Below are positions 37,583 through 46,535 of a DNA stretch of 64,000 nucleotides, one piece after another. The translations under genes were made by a program, and so were the position numbers. Position 1 is the stretch's first letter; each line of letters opens with the position of its first letter. This stretch comes from JALCLA01 sp965653565 (lineage in GTDB: Bacteria > Pseudomonadota > Gammaproteobacteria > Xanthomonadales > Xanthomonadaceae): NCBI GenBank assembly GCA_965653565.1, contig CBFHAI010000004.1, positions 1 through 64,000 of the forward strand, read 5' to 3'. The notes under the pieces are model-generated. The model was not told where the DNA came from, ran no database searches, and saw only the letters and a program-made list of their open reading frames with translations.

Positions 37583-37855
37583 ATGAACAAAGCCGAATTC
37601 ATTGCGGCCGTCGCCGACGCCGCCGAGCTTTCCAAGGCCGATGCCGGCCGCGCCACCGACGCCGTCATCGATGTGATCAAGGCGGCCCTCGCGAAAGGCG
37701 AAACGATTTCGCTCGTTGGGTTCGGTACCTTCGTCGTGCGCAAGCGTGCAGCCCGTACCGGCCGCAATCCGCGCAGCGGCGAAACCATCAATATCGCCGC
37801 CTCGAAAAATCCTTCGTTCAAGGCTGGCAAAGCGCTAAAAGACGCTGTAAACTAG
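37583..37855 (+). CDS. hupB: DNA-binding protein HU-beta
   Basis: A 90-residue histone-like protein that binds and bends DNA as a dimer. It has MNKAEFIAAVADAAELSKADAGRA, the helix region, and the beta-arm signature GFGTFVVRKRAARTGRNPRSGE (proline at the arm tip), followed by KNPSFKAGKALKDAVN. AGGAG lies ten bases before the ATG. Lon is just upstream and two tRNA genes just downstream. Confidence 0.97.
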   Translation: MNKAEFIAAVADAAELSKADAGRATDAVIDVIKAALAKGETISLVGFGTFVVRKRAARTGRNPRSGETINIAASKNPSFKAGKALKDAVN

Positions 37856-37867
37856 CGTGCTCAAGCT

Positions 37868-37942
37868 GGGTGCTTAGCTCAGCGGTAGAGCGTCGCCCTT
37901 ACAAGGCGAGGGTCGGGGGTTCGAAACCCTCAGCACCCACCA
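37868..37942 (+). tRNA. tRNA-Val (TAC)
   Basis: A complete 75-base cloverleaf. Acceptor arms are GGGTGCT/AGCACCC, the anticodon loop CTTACAA lies between TCGCC and GGCGA, and CCA is encoded. It starts 12 bases after the hupB stop. Confidence 0.97.
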
Positions 37943-37967
37943 AGCACCGAGCTGTATCAGAACAAGC

Positions 37968-38044
37968 GGAGTGGTAGTTCAGTCGGTTAGAATGCTGGCC
38001 TGTCACGCCGGAGGTCGCGGGTTCGAGTCCCGTCCACTCCGCCA
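37968..38044 (+). tRNA. tRNA-Asp (GTC)
   Basis: A complete 77-base cloverleaf. Acceptor arms are GGAGTGG/CCACTCC, the anticodon loop CTGTCAC gives GTC, and CCA is encoded. It is 25 bases after tRNA-Val and followed at once by a terminator. Confidence 0.97.
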
Positions 38045-38053
38045 CTATCCTGA

Positions 38054-38085
38054 GGGCGCCTGACAACAGGCGCCCTTGTTTTTTT
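38054..38085 (+). terminator. Rho-independent terminator after tRNA-Asp
   Basis: GGGCGCCTG (38054-38062) pairs with CAGGCGCCC (38067-38075) over ACAA and is followed by TTGTTTTTTT. It ends the hupB/tRNA unit. Confidence 0.92.
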
Positions 38086-38147
38086 CCGGGTCCGGAACGG
38101 CGATCGTCGCCGTGCCGGTGATGCTTACGCCTTCGATCCCTACGCCC

Positions 38148-40061
38148 ATGCTGCAGATACTGCGCGATAAGACCACAAGCTGGATCGCTCCGGTGATCCT
38201 GGTGCTGCTGATCATCCCGTTCGCCTTTTTCGGGGTCGAGAATTTCTTCGTCGCGCCCCCCGCCACCTATGTGGCCAAGGTCGGCGACAAGGAAATCGGG
38301 CAGGACGAATACCGCCGGCGGTTCGAAGAATTCCGCGGCCAGATGCGCCAGGCGATGGGCGAGAATTTCGATTCGCGCGAATTCGAAAGCGCCGAGAACA
38401 AGCGTCGCGTGCTCGACCGGCTGATCGACGAAAAGGTGCTCGAACAAGCCAGCGAACGCCTCGGCGTGATCGTGCCGCCCAGCGTGCTGCAGAAGGAAAT
38501 CGCCGAGATTCCGGCGTTCCAGGTCGACGGCCGTTTCGATGCCAACCAGTATCGCCTTGTGCTGCAGTCGCAGGGCATGTCGCCGCGCGCGTTCGAACAG
38601 CGCGTGCATCACGACTTGCTGATCCAGGCGCTGCCGACGCAGTTGATGTCGACCGGTTTCGTCACCGGCGATTACGTCTCGCGCTATCTCGCGCTGCGCG
38701 ACCAGACCCGCAGCTTCGACTATCTCGAACTGCCGGCGCCCGATCCGGCCACGATCGGCGAAATCACCGATGCCGACGTGCAGGCCTATTTCGATGCGCA
38801 CTCCGGCGACTACGTGAGCCCGGAAAGCGTCGCGCTCGAATACATCGAAATCGATGCGTCGAAAGTCGACGTGCCGGTGACGGTCGACGAAAGCACGCTG
38901 CGCGAACGCTACGAAGAACAGAAGACCCGCTTCGTCGAACCCGAGCAGCGCCTGGCCTCGCATATCCTGGTCAAAGTGGCGGCCGATGCCGATGCCGACG
39001 CCGTCAAAGCGGCGCAGACCAAGGCGCAGGAACTGGTGACCAAGGCGCGCGCCCCGGGCGCCGATTTCGCCGCGCTGGCGAAAGAACATTCCGACGATCC
39101 GGGTTCGAAGAACGCCGGCGGCGATCTGGGCTGGATCGAAAAAGGCCTGTTCGACCCGGCCTTCGAAACCGCGCTCTACGCGATGGAAGCCAACACCATC
39201 AGCGAGCCGGTGAAGAGCGCCGAAGGCTGGCACGTGATCCAGCTGCGCGAAGTGCGCGCCGAGAAGGGCAAGCCCTTCGAAGAAGTGCGCGGCGATCTGG
39301 AGAAGGAATATCTCGACGGCGAGCGCGAACGCATCGTGAGCGATCTGTCCGGCCGCCTGGTCGACGTGATCTATCGCGATCCGAGCACGCTCGCCACCGC
39401 GTCGGAAGAACTGAAGCTGCCGATCCAGCGCGTGCCGGGCTTCACCCGCAACGGCGGCAGCGGCATCGCGGCCAATCCGAACGTGGTGGAAGCCGCGTTC
39501 TCCGATTCGGTGCTGGTCGAAGGCATCGTCAGCGATCCGATCGATCTGGGCCCCGGCCACACCGTGGTCGTGCGCGCCGTCGACCACGTGCCTGCCGCGC
39601 CGCAGCCGCTCGAACAGGTGCGCGAGCAGGTGCGTGCCGCCATCGTCGCCGAGCGCCTGGCGGCCGCCGCCAAATCGAATGCCGAAGCGCTGCTCGCCAA
39701 GGCACGCGCTGGCGAAGCGCTGGACGCGCTCGCAACGGCCAGCAAAGTCGAAGTGAAGAAAGCCGAGAACGTCGGCCGCATCGGCGCGACGGTCGATCCG
39801 GTGATCTCGCAGGAAGCCTTCAAGCTGCCGCATCCGGCCGCAGGCAAGCCGGTCTACGGCCTCGCCCCGCTGGTCGGCGACCGCTACGCGCTGATCGCCC
39901 TGACTGCCGTCACCGACGGCGATCCGGAAAAAACCGACGCCGCAATGCGCACCACGATGCTCGACCAGCTCTCGCAGGGCATCGGCGGCGTGGAAGCGAA
40001 CGCCTTCGTGAAAGCCTTGCGCAAGGCCAGCGAAATCGAAGTGATTGAAGACCGCATGTAA
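38148..40061 (+). CDS. ppiD: Periplasmic folding chaperone PpiD
   Basis: A 637-residue membrane-anchored SurA-like chaperone/peptidyl-prolyl isomerase acting near the Sec translocon. One N-terminal helix (about 14-33: IAPVILVLLIIPFAFFGV) is followed by a SurA_N-type domain with YRRRFEEFRGQMRQ, a parvulin PPIase domain (EQRLASHILVKV ... FAALAKEHSDDPGSKNAGGDLGWI) and a C-terminal domain. I use the ATG at 38148; an upstream in-frame start would place residues before the anchor. The length fits the family (623 in E. coli). Confidence 0.93.
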   Translation: MLQILRDKTTSWIAPVILVLLIIPFAFFGVENFFVAPPATYVAKVGDKEIGQDEYRRRFEEFRGQMRQAMGENFDSREFESAENKRRVLDRLIDEKVLEQASERLGVIVPPSVLQKEIAEIPAFQVDGRFDANQYRLVLQSQGMSPRAFEQRVHHDLLIQALPTQLMSTGFVTGDYVSRYLALRDQTRSFDYLELPAPDPATIGEITDADVQAYFDAHSGDYVSPESVALEYIEIDASKVDVPVTVDESTLRERYEEQKTRFVEPEQRLASHILVKVAADADADAVKAAQTKAQELVTKARAPGADFAALAKEHSDDPGSKNAGGDLGWIEKGLFDPAFETALYAMEANTISEPVKSAEGWHVIQLREVRAEKGKPFEEVRGDLEKEYLDGERERIVSDLSGRLVDVIYRDPSTLATASEELKLPIQRVPGFTRNGGSGIAANPNVVEAAFSDSVLVEGIVSDPIDLGPGHTVVVRAVDHVPAAPQPLEQVREQVRAAIVAERLAAAAKSNAEALLAKARAGEALDALATASKVEVKKAENVGRIGATVDPVISQEAFKLPHPAAGKPVYGLAPLVGDRYALIALTAVTDGDPEKTDAAMRTTMLDQLSQGIGGVEANAFVKALRKASEIEVIEDRM

Positions 40062-40083
40062 GCGCGGACTTCATCGCGAACAT

Positions 40084-40111
40084 AAAAAGCCCGGGTTTCC
40101 CGGGCTTTTTT
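40084..40111. terminator. Bidirectional terminator between ppiD and fabI
   Basis: AAAAAGCCCGGG (40084-40095) and CCCGGGCTTTTTT (40099-40111) flank a TTT loop. T-runs occur on both strands, so it can end both convergent transcripts. Confidence 0.92.
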
Positions 40112-40136
40112 GTTGCGTCACTTCATCGCCGCAGCA

Positions 40137-40922
40137 TTACTCGATGCCGGTCATTCCCAGAATGTTGTAGCCGGCGTCGACATACGTCACTTCGCCCGTC
40201 ACGCCCGCAGCGAGATCCGAACACAGGAACGCAGCGACGTTGCCGACATCGTCGATCGTGACGCTGCGGCGCAGTGGGGCGTGCGATTCGACGTGGCCGA
40301 GCATCTTGCGGAAGTTGGCGATGCCGGCGGCGGCGAGCGTTTTGATGGGGCCGGCCGAAATCGCGTTGACGCGCGTGCCTTCCGGGCCGAGATTGAGCGC
40401 GAGGTAGCGCACGCAGGCTTCGAGGCTGGCTTTCGCCAGGCCCATCACGTTGTAGTTCGCCAGCGCGCGTTCGGCGCCGAGATAGCTCAGCGTGAGGATC
40501 GATCCGTTGCGGCCTTTCATCATCGGGCGCGCGGCCTTCGCCAGTGCGGCCAGGCTGTAGCTCGAGATGTCGTGCGCGATCTTGAAATTCTCGCGCGTGA
40601 GGCCGTCGAGGAATTCGCCTTCGATCGCTTCGCGCGGCGCGTAGCCGACCGAATGCACCAGGATGTCGAAGCCGTCCCAGCGTTCGGCGAGTGCGGCGAA
40701 GACGGCGTCGATCTGCGCATCGTCGGCCACGTCGAGCGGCAGTACGATGTCGGAGCCGGCTTCCTGCGCGGCATCTTCGACGCGCGATTTGAGTTTGTCG
40801 TTCTGGTAGGTGAACGCGAGTTGCGCGCCCTGGCGGTGCATCGCTTCGGCGATGCCGCTGGCGATCGAACGCTGGCTCGCGATGCCGACGATGAGCGCGC
40901 GTTTGCCGTCGAGAAATCCCAT
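40137..40922 (-). CDS. fabI: Enoyl-ACP reductase (NADH), FabI type
   Basis: A 261-residue short-chain dehydrogenase family enzyme that performs the last reduction of fatty-acid elongation. It has the modified FabI nucleotide motif GIASQRSIASGIA and the catalytic pair Tyr...Tyr-x6-Lys in YLGAERALANYNVMGLAKA. The ending GVTGEVTYVDAGYNILGM is also typical. It is preceded on the same strand by mltD (67-base gap). It also supplies acyl chains from which RpfF could draw DSF precursors. Confidence 0.96.
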   Translation of the reverse strand: MGFLDGKRALIVGIASQRSIASGIAEAMHRQGAQLAFTYQNDKLKSRVEDAAQEAGSDIVLPLDVADDAQIDAVFAALAERWDGFDILVHSVGYAPREAIEGEFLDGLTRENFKIAHDISSYSLAALAKAARPMMKGRNGSILTLSYLGAERALANYNVMGLAKASLEACVRYLALNLGPEGTRVNAISAGPIKTLAAAGIANFRKMLGHVESHAPLRRSVTIDDVGNVAAFLCSDLAAGVTGEVTYVDAGYNILGMTGIE

Positions 40923-40989
40923 GGTGTTTCCTTATCGAATGAAACCGCCGACCGGCGACGGCAAGGGCGCTAGTTTGCCGCCGCAGCGG

Positions 40990-42222
40990 TCAGGGTTCCA
41001 GCCGCAGGCGCTGGCCGGGGTGCAGCAGGGTGCGCACGTCGAGGTCGTTCCAGGCCAGCAGGTCGCGCAGTTTTACGCCAAGACGCTGCGCGATGCCGCT
41101 CAAGGTGTCGCCGCGCTTGATCAGATATTCGCGCGGTGCCGCGCCCGATGGCGCGACGGGAGCGGGTTCTTCGGCAGTGCTCGCCATAAGTACTCCCGGC
41201 GCGCCGATGAAACGATCGAGCGCGGTGGCCGGCAGCAGGATTTCGCGCGGCGCGTTGGCGGCGATGCGGCCGTGCGTGTGCGCCGGATTCAATTTGCGCA
41301 GCGCGCTGGCCGGCATGCCGGCCTGCCTGGCGACCGCATCGAGCGAGGTCACGCCGCGCGGCACGGTGGCCACGCGCAGCGGATCGATCACCGGGTTCGG
41401 CAGCACGACCTTGAATTTTTCGGGCTTCGCGACGATGCAGGCCAGCGCCTGGATTTTCGCCAGATGCTCATAGGTCGTCATCGACAGCCCCGGCGGCAGA
41501 TGCTCGCGCGCCGAGGCGCGGCCTTTCGCATCGGGCTGTTTTGCGATCGCGCGCTGCAGCCGGTAGTCGCCGGCGTTGAAGGCCATGTCGGCGAGTTTCC
41601 AGTCGCCGAAACGGTTGTAGAGCAGGCCCAGATAACGCATCGCCGCGCGCGTCGCGGCTTGCGGTGCGAGACGCTCGTCGAAGCCCGGCTGCACGCGCAG
41701 GCCGTTGATCTTCGCGGTGCCGGCGGTGAACTGCCACATGCCCGCGGCACCGGCGTGCGCGGCATCGGGGCGATACCAGCTTTCGACGATCGGCAGCAGC
41801 GCGAATTCGGCCGGCAGGCCGTGGGTCTCGATTTCGTCGAGCACCATCGCCATCAACGGCAGCGTGGCTTCGAGGCTGGCGGCGAAGCGCGGCGGATAGC
41901 CGGCGTAAAGCCGTTCCCAGCGCTGCACCACGCGATCCTCCACGCATGGCGGATCGGCGAAGCGCTGCACCAGGCGCGCGAAAATCGCGGCGCCCGTCGC
42001 CGGTTGTTCGACTTCCGCCACGGCTGGCGGCGGCGTCGCAGGAGTTTTCGGTTTGCGCGGTTTTTTGCGTGTTTCCGGCGTTTTTTCGATGTCGGCAGGC
42101 GCCGCCGGTGCAGCTTCGGCGGGCGTGGACTCCGGCGGCACGGGACGCGTCGGCGGCGTCTGGCAGGCCGCCAGGATCACGGCGCAGGCCGCGCCTGCGA
42201 CGGCGGTGCGCCACGCACTCAT
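40990..42222 (-). CDS. mltD: Lipoprotein lytic transglycosylase, MltD-like
   Basis: A 410-residue peptidoglycan lyase. The lipobox ILAAC gives lipid attachment at C20, and a Pro/Lys-rich linker spans about 24-70. The SLT domain carries the catalytic Glu in LLPIVESWYRPDAAHAGAAGMWQF and the later FNAGDYRLQRAI motif. A degenerate LysM-like stretch (VTSLDAVARQAGMPASALRKLNP) precedes a clear C-terminal LysM (YLIKRGDTLSGIAQRL ... LHPGQRLRL). The ATG overlaps the gloB stop (ATGA), as in E. coli where the same pair is adjacent. Confidence 0.9.
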   Translation of the reverse strand: MSAWRTAVAGAACAVILAACQTPPTRPVPPESTPAEAAPAAPADIEKTPETRKKPRKPKTPATPPPAVAEVEQPATGAAIFARLVQRFADPPCVEDRVVQRWERLYAGYPPRFAASLEATLPLMAMVLDEIETHGLPAEFALLPIVESWYRPDAAHAGAAGMWQFTAGTAKINGLRVQPGFDERLAPQAATRAAMRYLGLLYNRFGDWKLADMAFNAGDYRLQRAIAKQPDAKGRASAREHLPPGLSMTTYEHLAKIQALACIVAKPEKFKVVLPNPVIDPLRVATVPRGVTSLDAVARQAGMPASALRKLNPAHTHGRIAANAPREILLPATALDRFIGAPGVLMASTAEEPAPVAPSGAAPREYLIKRGDTLSGIAQRLGVKLRDLLAWNDLDVRTLLHPGQRLRLEP

Positions 42223-42992
42223 GCTGCGCGGAATCCGTCTTTCCAGCGCCGCAGCGCGGCGAAGGTTTCGACGCGATCGCGCGGCGCGCGGCCGAGTTGC
42301 TGCGTGGCCGATGCGATCACCTCTGGTACCTGCGTGCGCAAAAAAGGATTGGCTGCCAGTTCGCTGCCGAGGGTCGAAGGCACGGTCGGTTTCTCCTCGC
42401 GGCGCAGCGTCTGCGTCGTCTCGAAGCGTGCACGCAATATGTCGTTCTGCGGTTCGACTTGCATCGCAAAATGCGCGTTCGCCAGCGTGTATTCGTGGCC
42501 GCAGCAAACCAGCGTGCCGGCGGGCAGGGCGGCGAGGCGGTCGAGCGAGGCCAGCATCTGTTCGGGCGTGCCCTCGAACCGCCGGCCGCAGCCGAGGCTG
42601 AACAAGGTATCGCCGCAGAACAGATGGCCGGCGCCGAAGAACGCGATGTGGCTGCGGGTGTGGCCGGGCACCTCGAGCACGTCGAACTGGATGCCAAGTT
42701 CGCCGATCGTCACGCGATCGCCATCGCGCACCACACGGATGTCGTCATCGATGCGTTCGTCGTCCGGCCCGTAGCACGGCAGGCTCCAATGCTGCGCCAG
42801 CGCGGCCGCGCCGCCGATGTGGTCGGCGTGATGATGGGTGAGCAGGATCGCGACCGGCTCAAGACCGCGCTGCGCGGCCGCGAACACCGGTGCGGCGTCG
42901 CCCGGATCGACGATCACGGCGCGTCCGTCTGGGCCCGAGAGCGCCCAGATGTAGTTGTCCTCGAATGCCGGCAGGGGTTGCAGCTGCAGCAT
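42219..42992 (-). CDS. gloB: Hydroxyacylglutathione hydrolase (glyoxalase II)
   Basis: A 257-residue metallo-beta-lactamase-fold enzyme that hydrolyses S-lactoylglutathione to lactate and glutathione. The metal motif THHHADH has H53, H55, D57 and H58. The other ligand regions are PGHTRSHI, FCGDTLFSLGCGR and CCGHEYTLAN. The last four bases overlap the mltD start. It is divergent from the methyltransferase-rnhA-dnaQ chain, the same order as in enterobacteria. Confidence 0.96.
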   Translation of the reverse strand: MLQLQPLPAFEDNYIWALSGPDGRAVIVDPGDAAPVFAAAQRGLEPVAILLTHHHADHIGGAAALAQHWSLPCYGPDDERIDDDIRVVRDGDRVTIGELGIQFDVLEVPGHTRSHIAFFGAGHLFCGDTLFSLGCGRRFEGTPEQMLASLDRLAALPAGTLVCCGHEYTLANAHFAMQVEPQNDILRARFETTQTLRREEKPTVPSTLGSELAANPFLRTQVPEVIASATQQLGRAPRDRVETFAALRRWKDGFRAA

Positions 42993-43042
42993 GGCCGTAC
43001 GGGTTTATCTTCGACGGCGCTTTGCCGCACAATCGCCACACC

Positions 43043-43738
43043 ATGCCGCCTCCCGCTGCTGTCCGTCAACCCGACCAACGCGGCGTCGGCTGGTTCGCCA
43101 CGCCGCTGGCGCAACGGCTGATGCGCGCCGAACAGCGCCAGGTCTCGCCGTTGCTGGCCGGCTGCTACGGTCAGGTCGGCGTGTACCTGCGCGGCAGTTC
43201 GAGCGCACCGCCGGAGTTGTCGGGCAACATGTTGCAGACGGTGCTCAAATTGCACCGCGAGCGCGACTGGATGGCGGGCGATCTGGTGTGCCGCGACGAT
43301 GAATTGCCTTTGCAGCGCGAAAGCGTGGATCTGGTTTACCTGTTGCACGCGATCGAAACGCTGCGCCGCCCGGCCCTGTTGCTGGCCGAAGCCGAGCGCG
43401 TGTTGACGCCCGAAGGAGCGTTGTTGATGGTAGTGCTCAATCCGTTTTCGCTGTGGCGCGCACGCTGGTCGAACACCGGCCTGTTCGCGGTCTCGGCGCC
43501 CGAATGCCGCAGCCTGTTGAACGATGCCGGCTTCGAAATCATGCAGCAGCGCGGCCTGGCGTCGGTGATGCCTTGGCTCGACGACGAAACGCAGGATGCG
43601 TCGAAAGGCTCGCCGGATCCGGTCGGCGCATTGCGCGCCGGTTACGTGGTGCTGGCGCGCAAACGTCGCGCCGGCGTCACGCCGCTGCGCGCGCGCAATG
43701 CCCCGGTGCCGCTCAACGCCGGGATGCGCGCCGGATGA
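43043..43738 (+). CDS. SAM-dependent methyltransferase-like protein (YafS position)
   Basis: A 231-residue protein of the methyltransferase type 11 group. The classical motif I is poorly preserved, but LVYLLHAIETLRRPALLLAEAERVLTPEGALLMVVLNPFSLW is the typical motif II/III region. It occupies the place of E. coli yafS, between gloB and rnhA. Substrate unknown. Its stop overlaps the rnhA start (ATGA), indicating coupled translation. The C-terminus is basic and Arg/Ala-rich. Confidence 0.8.
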   Translation: MPPPAAVRQPDQRGVGWFATPLAQRLMRAEQRQVSPLLAGCYGQVGVYLRGSSSAPPELSGNMLQTVLKLHRERDWMAGDLVCRDDELPLQRESVDLVYLLHAIETLRRPALLLAEAERVLTPEGALLMVVLNPFSLWRARWSNTGLFAVSAPECRSLLNDAGFEIMQQRGLASVMPWLDDETQDASKGSPDPVGALRAGYVVLARKRRAGVTPLRARNAPVPLNAGMRAG

Positions 43739-44193
43739 GCGGCGATCGCAAGCTCGTTTGCATCAGCACCGACGGCGCCTGCCTCGGCAATCCCGGACCG
43801 GGCGGCTGGGGCGCCTTGCTGCGCGCGGGCGATGTCGAACGCGAAATCTCCGGCGGCGAAGCGCTCACCACCAATAATCGCATGGAGCTGATGGGCGCGA
43901 TCATGGCGCTCGAAGCATTGAAGGCACCGTGCAAAGTCTTGCTTTGCACCGATTCGCAATATGTGCGCAAGGGCATCACCGAGTGGATGCCGAACTGGAT
44001 CCGGCGCGGCTGGAAAACCGCCGGCGGCGAGGCGGTGAAGAATCAGGATCTGTGGCAGCGCCTGCAACTGGCGGTGCAGCCGCACCAGATCGAATGGCGC
44101 TGGGTGAAAGGCCATAGCGGCGATCCGGACAACGAACGGGTCGACGTGCTGGCGCGCGACCAGGCGCTGCGTTTCAAGAGCCGGGCCGCCTGA
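43735..44193 (+). CDS. rnhA: Ribonuclease HI
   Basis: A 152-residue endonuclease that cleaves the RNA of RNA-DNA hybrids. The carboxylate site is visible: D13 in CISTDGACLGNPGPGGWG, the Glu in NNRMELMGA, the Asp in LLCTDSQYV and the C-terminal Asp in NERVDVLAR. The basic handle region GWKTAGGEAVKN is present. It overlaps its neighbours on both sides (ATGA with the methyltransferase, TGATG with dnaQ). Confidence 0.97.
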   Translation: MSGDRKLVCISTDGACLGNPGPGGWGALLRAGDVEREISGGEALTTNNRMELMGAIMALEALKAPCKVLLCTDSQYVRKGITEWMPNWIRRGWKTAGGEAVKNQDLWQRLQLAVQPHQIEWRWVKGHSGDPDNERVDVLARDQALRFKSRAA

Positions 44194-44921
44194 TGCGCCA
44201 GATCATTCTCGATACCGAAACCACCGGCCTGTCGTGGGAGAAGGGCAATCGCGTGGTGGAAATCGGCTGCGTCGAACTGCTCGAGCGCCGGCCGACCGGC
44301 AAGCGCTTTCATCGCTACCTGAAACCCGATTGCAATTTCGAACCGGGCGCACAGGAAGTCACCGGACTCACGCTCGAATTCCTCGACGACAAACCGCGCT
44401 TCGAAGAAGTGGTCGACGAATTCCTCGATTTCATCCGCGGCGCGGAGCTCGTCATCCACAACGCCGCCTTCGACGTCGGCTTCCTCGACAGCGAACTGGC
44501 GCGCGTCGGCGCGCACGTCGGACGCATCGGCGATCACGCCCGCGTGCTCGACACGCTCGGCCTGGCGCGCGAACGCTTTCCCGGCCAGCGCAACAGCCTC
44601 GATGCCTTGTGCAAACGCTTCGATGTCGACAACTCGCATCGCGAACTGCACGGCGCGCTGCTCGATGCGCAACTGCTCACCGAAGTGTATCTGGCGCTCA
44701 CCGCCGGCCAGGGCGACCTCGGCTTCGCGCTGCCCGCGCAGGAGACGCGCCGCGATGTGGTGACCGGACTGGAAGCCGCGCCGGTGGTGCTGCGCGTGCA
44801 TCGCGCCAGCGACGAAGACGAAGCGCTGCACGTCGCGCGGCTCGAGCGCATCGCCAAGGGCGGCAAACTGCTTTGGCCGCTGCCCGCCGCGATCCCCGTT
44901 GAAAACCTTCAGATGGCATAA
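44193..44921 (+). CDS. dnaQ: DNA polymerase III epsilon subunit (proofreading exonuclease)
   Basis: A 242-residue 3'-5' exonuclease. ExoI is LDTETTG (D7, E9), ExoII is VIHNAAFDVGFLD and ExoIII is HGALLDAQLL with the catalytic His nearby. A C-terminal region of about 60 residues is expected to bind the alpha subunit. Its ATG shares a base with the rnhA stop. The rnhA-dnaQ arrangement is common in gammaproteobacteria, though divergent in E. coli. Confidence 0.96.
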   Translation: MRQIILDTETTGLSWEKGNRVVEIGCVELLERRPTGKRFHRYLKPDCNFEPGAQEVTGLTLEFLDDKPRFEEVVDEFLDFIRGAELVIHNAAFDVGFLDSELARVGAHVGRIGDHARVLDTLGLARERFPGQRNSLDALCKRFDVDNSHRELHGALLDAQLLTEVYLALTAGQGDLGFALPAQETRRDVVTGLEAAPVVLRVHRASDEDEALHVARLERIAKGGKLLWPLPAAIPVENLQMA

Positions 44922-44978
44922 TCGGGCGAAGTAGCCGCCTGCCGTCGGATCCGCGTCGCTCTTGGGGAGGAGTTGGGG

Positions 44979-46304
44979 ATGAAAGGGCATCTGCACCTGC
45001 ACTTGCTGCTGCTCGTCTTGAGCGGCTTTTCGAGCGGCGCATCGGCATCCGCGGTCGGCGAAATCGCCGCGCACCAGCACCTGGGCGTCGCCACCTGCAG
45101 CAACAGCGTCTGTCATGGCGCGTCGCAGCCGTTCAAGGAATCCAACGTCTGGCAGAACGAATTTGCGCGCTGGCAGGAATACGATCCGCACGCGACCAAG
45201 GCCTACCAGGCACTGCAGAACGAGAAGGGCCAGGCGATCGCGCGCAAGCTCGGCCTGGGCGATGCGACGCAGGCGAAAGTCTGTCTCGATTGCCACGCCG
45301 ACAACGTCGCCGCCGACCGGCGCGGCGAGCGCTTCCAGATCACCGACGGCGTCGGCTGCGAAGCCTGTCACGGCGGTTCGCAGTTGTGGATTTCGTCGCA
45401 TGCCGACAAGGGCGTGCCGCATGCCGACAATCTCGCGAAGGGGCTGTATCCGACCGAGGATCCGGTCAAGCGCGCCGAACTGTGCCTGTCGTGCCACATG
45501 GGCGTGCCGGAGCGGATGATCACGCATCGCATCATGGGCGCCGGGCATCCGCGCTTGTCGTTCGAGCTCGACACTTTCACCTGGATCAATCCGCACTACG
45601 AAATCGACGACGACTACATCGCGCGCAAGGGCGACTTCAACGGCGTGCGCGATTGGGGCGTCGGACAAGGCGTCGCCGCGGCCACCGCGCTCGACACGCT
45701 GCTCGATCCTGCGCACGGCTGGAACGGCATCTTCCCCGAGCTCGTGCTGTTCGATTGCCACGCCTGCCATCGCCGCATGGACGGCGGCAAGTGGGCGCCG
45801 CGCCAGGGCACCGGCCTCGGCCCCGGCGAGGTGCGGCTCAACGATGCGAATCTGGTGATGTTCCGGCATGTGCTGTCGGCGGTGGATCGCGTCGCCTCGC
45901 AACGCATCGCGCAACAGACGCGCGAACTGCATCGCGCCACCACGGTGAGTCGCGACGCCACTTCGAGCGCCGCGCGCAAGCTGCGCGACGACGTGCGCGC
46001 ACTGCTGCCGCAGGTGGCCGCGCACGGCTTCGGCGCCGACAGTCTGGGCCCGATTCTCGACAGCCTGATTGCCGACGGTGAGCGCGGCGAATTCCGCGAT
46101 TTCGCCGCGGCCGAGCAGGCAGCGATGGCGGCCTCGAGCGTGATCGTCGCGTTCGAAACCGCGAAGGCGCTCGAACCGGCGCAGGCCGACGCGCTGAAGG
46201 CGAAAGTCGATGCGGTGTACGCGCGCGTCGAAGACGAGAACCGCTACGACATGGGCGCCTTCGTGGCGTCGCTGCGGGATTTGCGGCGGGCTGCGGCTGG
46301 GTGA
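44979..46304 (+). CDS. Periplasmic pentaheme c-type cytochrome
   Basis: A 441-residue secreted protein with a signal peptide (LHLHLLLLVLSGFSSGASA). It has five heme-binding motifs: C40-SNSV-CH (a CX4CH site), C102-LD-CH, C127-EA-CH, C169-LS-CH and C260-HA-CH. The layout, with long spacing and many extra histidines for axial ligation, resembles the cytochrome c554 family of multiheme electron carriers. After residue 300 the protein is helical without heme motifs. Partner and substrate are unknown. GGGGAGG lies eight bases before the ATG; a TTG six bases upstream is less likely. Confidence 0.85.
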   Translation: MKGHLHLHLLLLVLSGFSSGASASAVGEIAAHQHLGVATCSNSVCHGASQPFKESNVWQNEFARWQEYDPHATKAYQALQNEKGQAIARKLGLGDATQAKVCLDCHADNVAADRRGERFQITDGVGCEACHGGSQLWISSHADKGVPHADNLAKGLYPTEDPVKRAELCLSCHMGVPERMITHRIMGAGHPRLSFELDTFTWINPHYEIDDDYIARKGDFNGVRDWGVGQGVAAATALDTLLDPAHGWNGIFPELVLFDCHACHRRMDGGKWAPRQGTGLGPGEVRLNDANLVMFRHVLSAVDRVASQRIAQQTRELHRATTVSRDATSSAARKLRDDVRALLPQVAAHGFGADSLGPILDSLIADGERGEFRDFAAAEQAAMAASSVIVAFETAKALEPAQADALKAKVDAVYARVEDENRYDMGAFVASLRDLRRAAAG

Positions 46305-46453
46305 GAGCAAGGGCGGGACACAGAGGGCGCAGAGGAAAAGCAGAGAGGACGCCGAGAAGAACTGGAGTTGGCTTCGCTTTGCTTGATATTTCGCTGTTCT
46401 TCTCCGTGTCCTCGCTGCTTTTTCTCCGTGAACTCTGTGTCCCGCCCTTGCTC
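46305..46453. repeat. Long imperfect palindrome of 149 bp
   Basis: GAGCAAGGGCGGGACACAGAG at 46305-46325 is the exact reverse complement of 46433-46453. Pairing continues with few mismatches for nearly 60 bases into each arm, through GGAGAAAAAGCAG-like and GAGAAGAAC-like words. It begins at the first base after the cytochrome stop codon. No T-run follows, so it is more like a mobile repeat (MITE or REP-like) than a terminator. Confidence 0.85.
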
Positions 46454-46535
46454 CACCGACCGCCTTACCGCCGGGCCCCCCGTAAACAGGCAGGATGTGG
46501 ATAATCCCCTCCAGTTCCTTCGCCGCGGTTGATCT

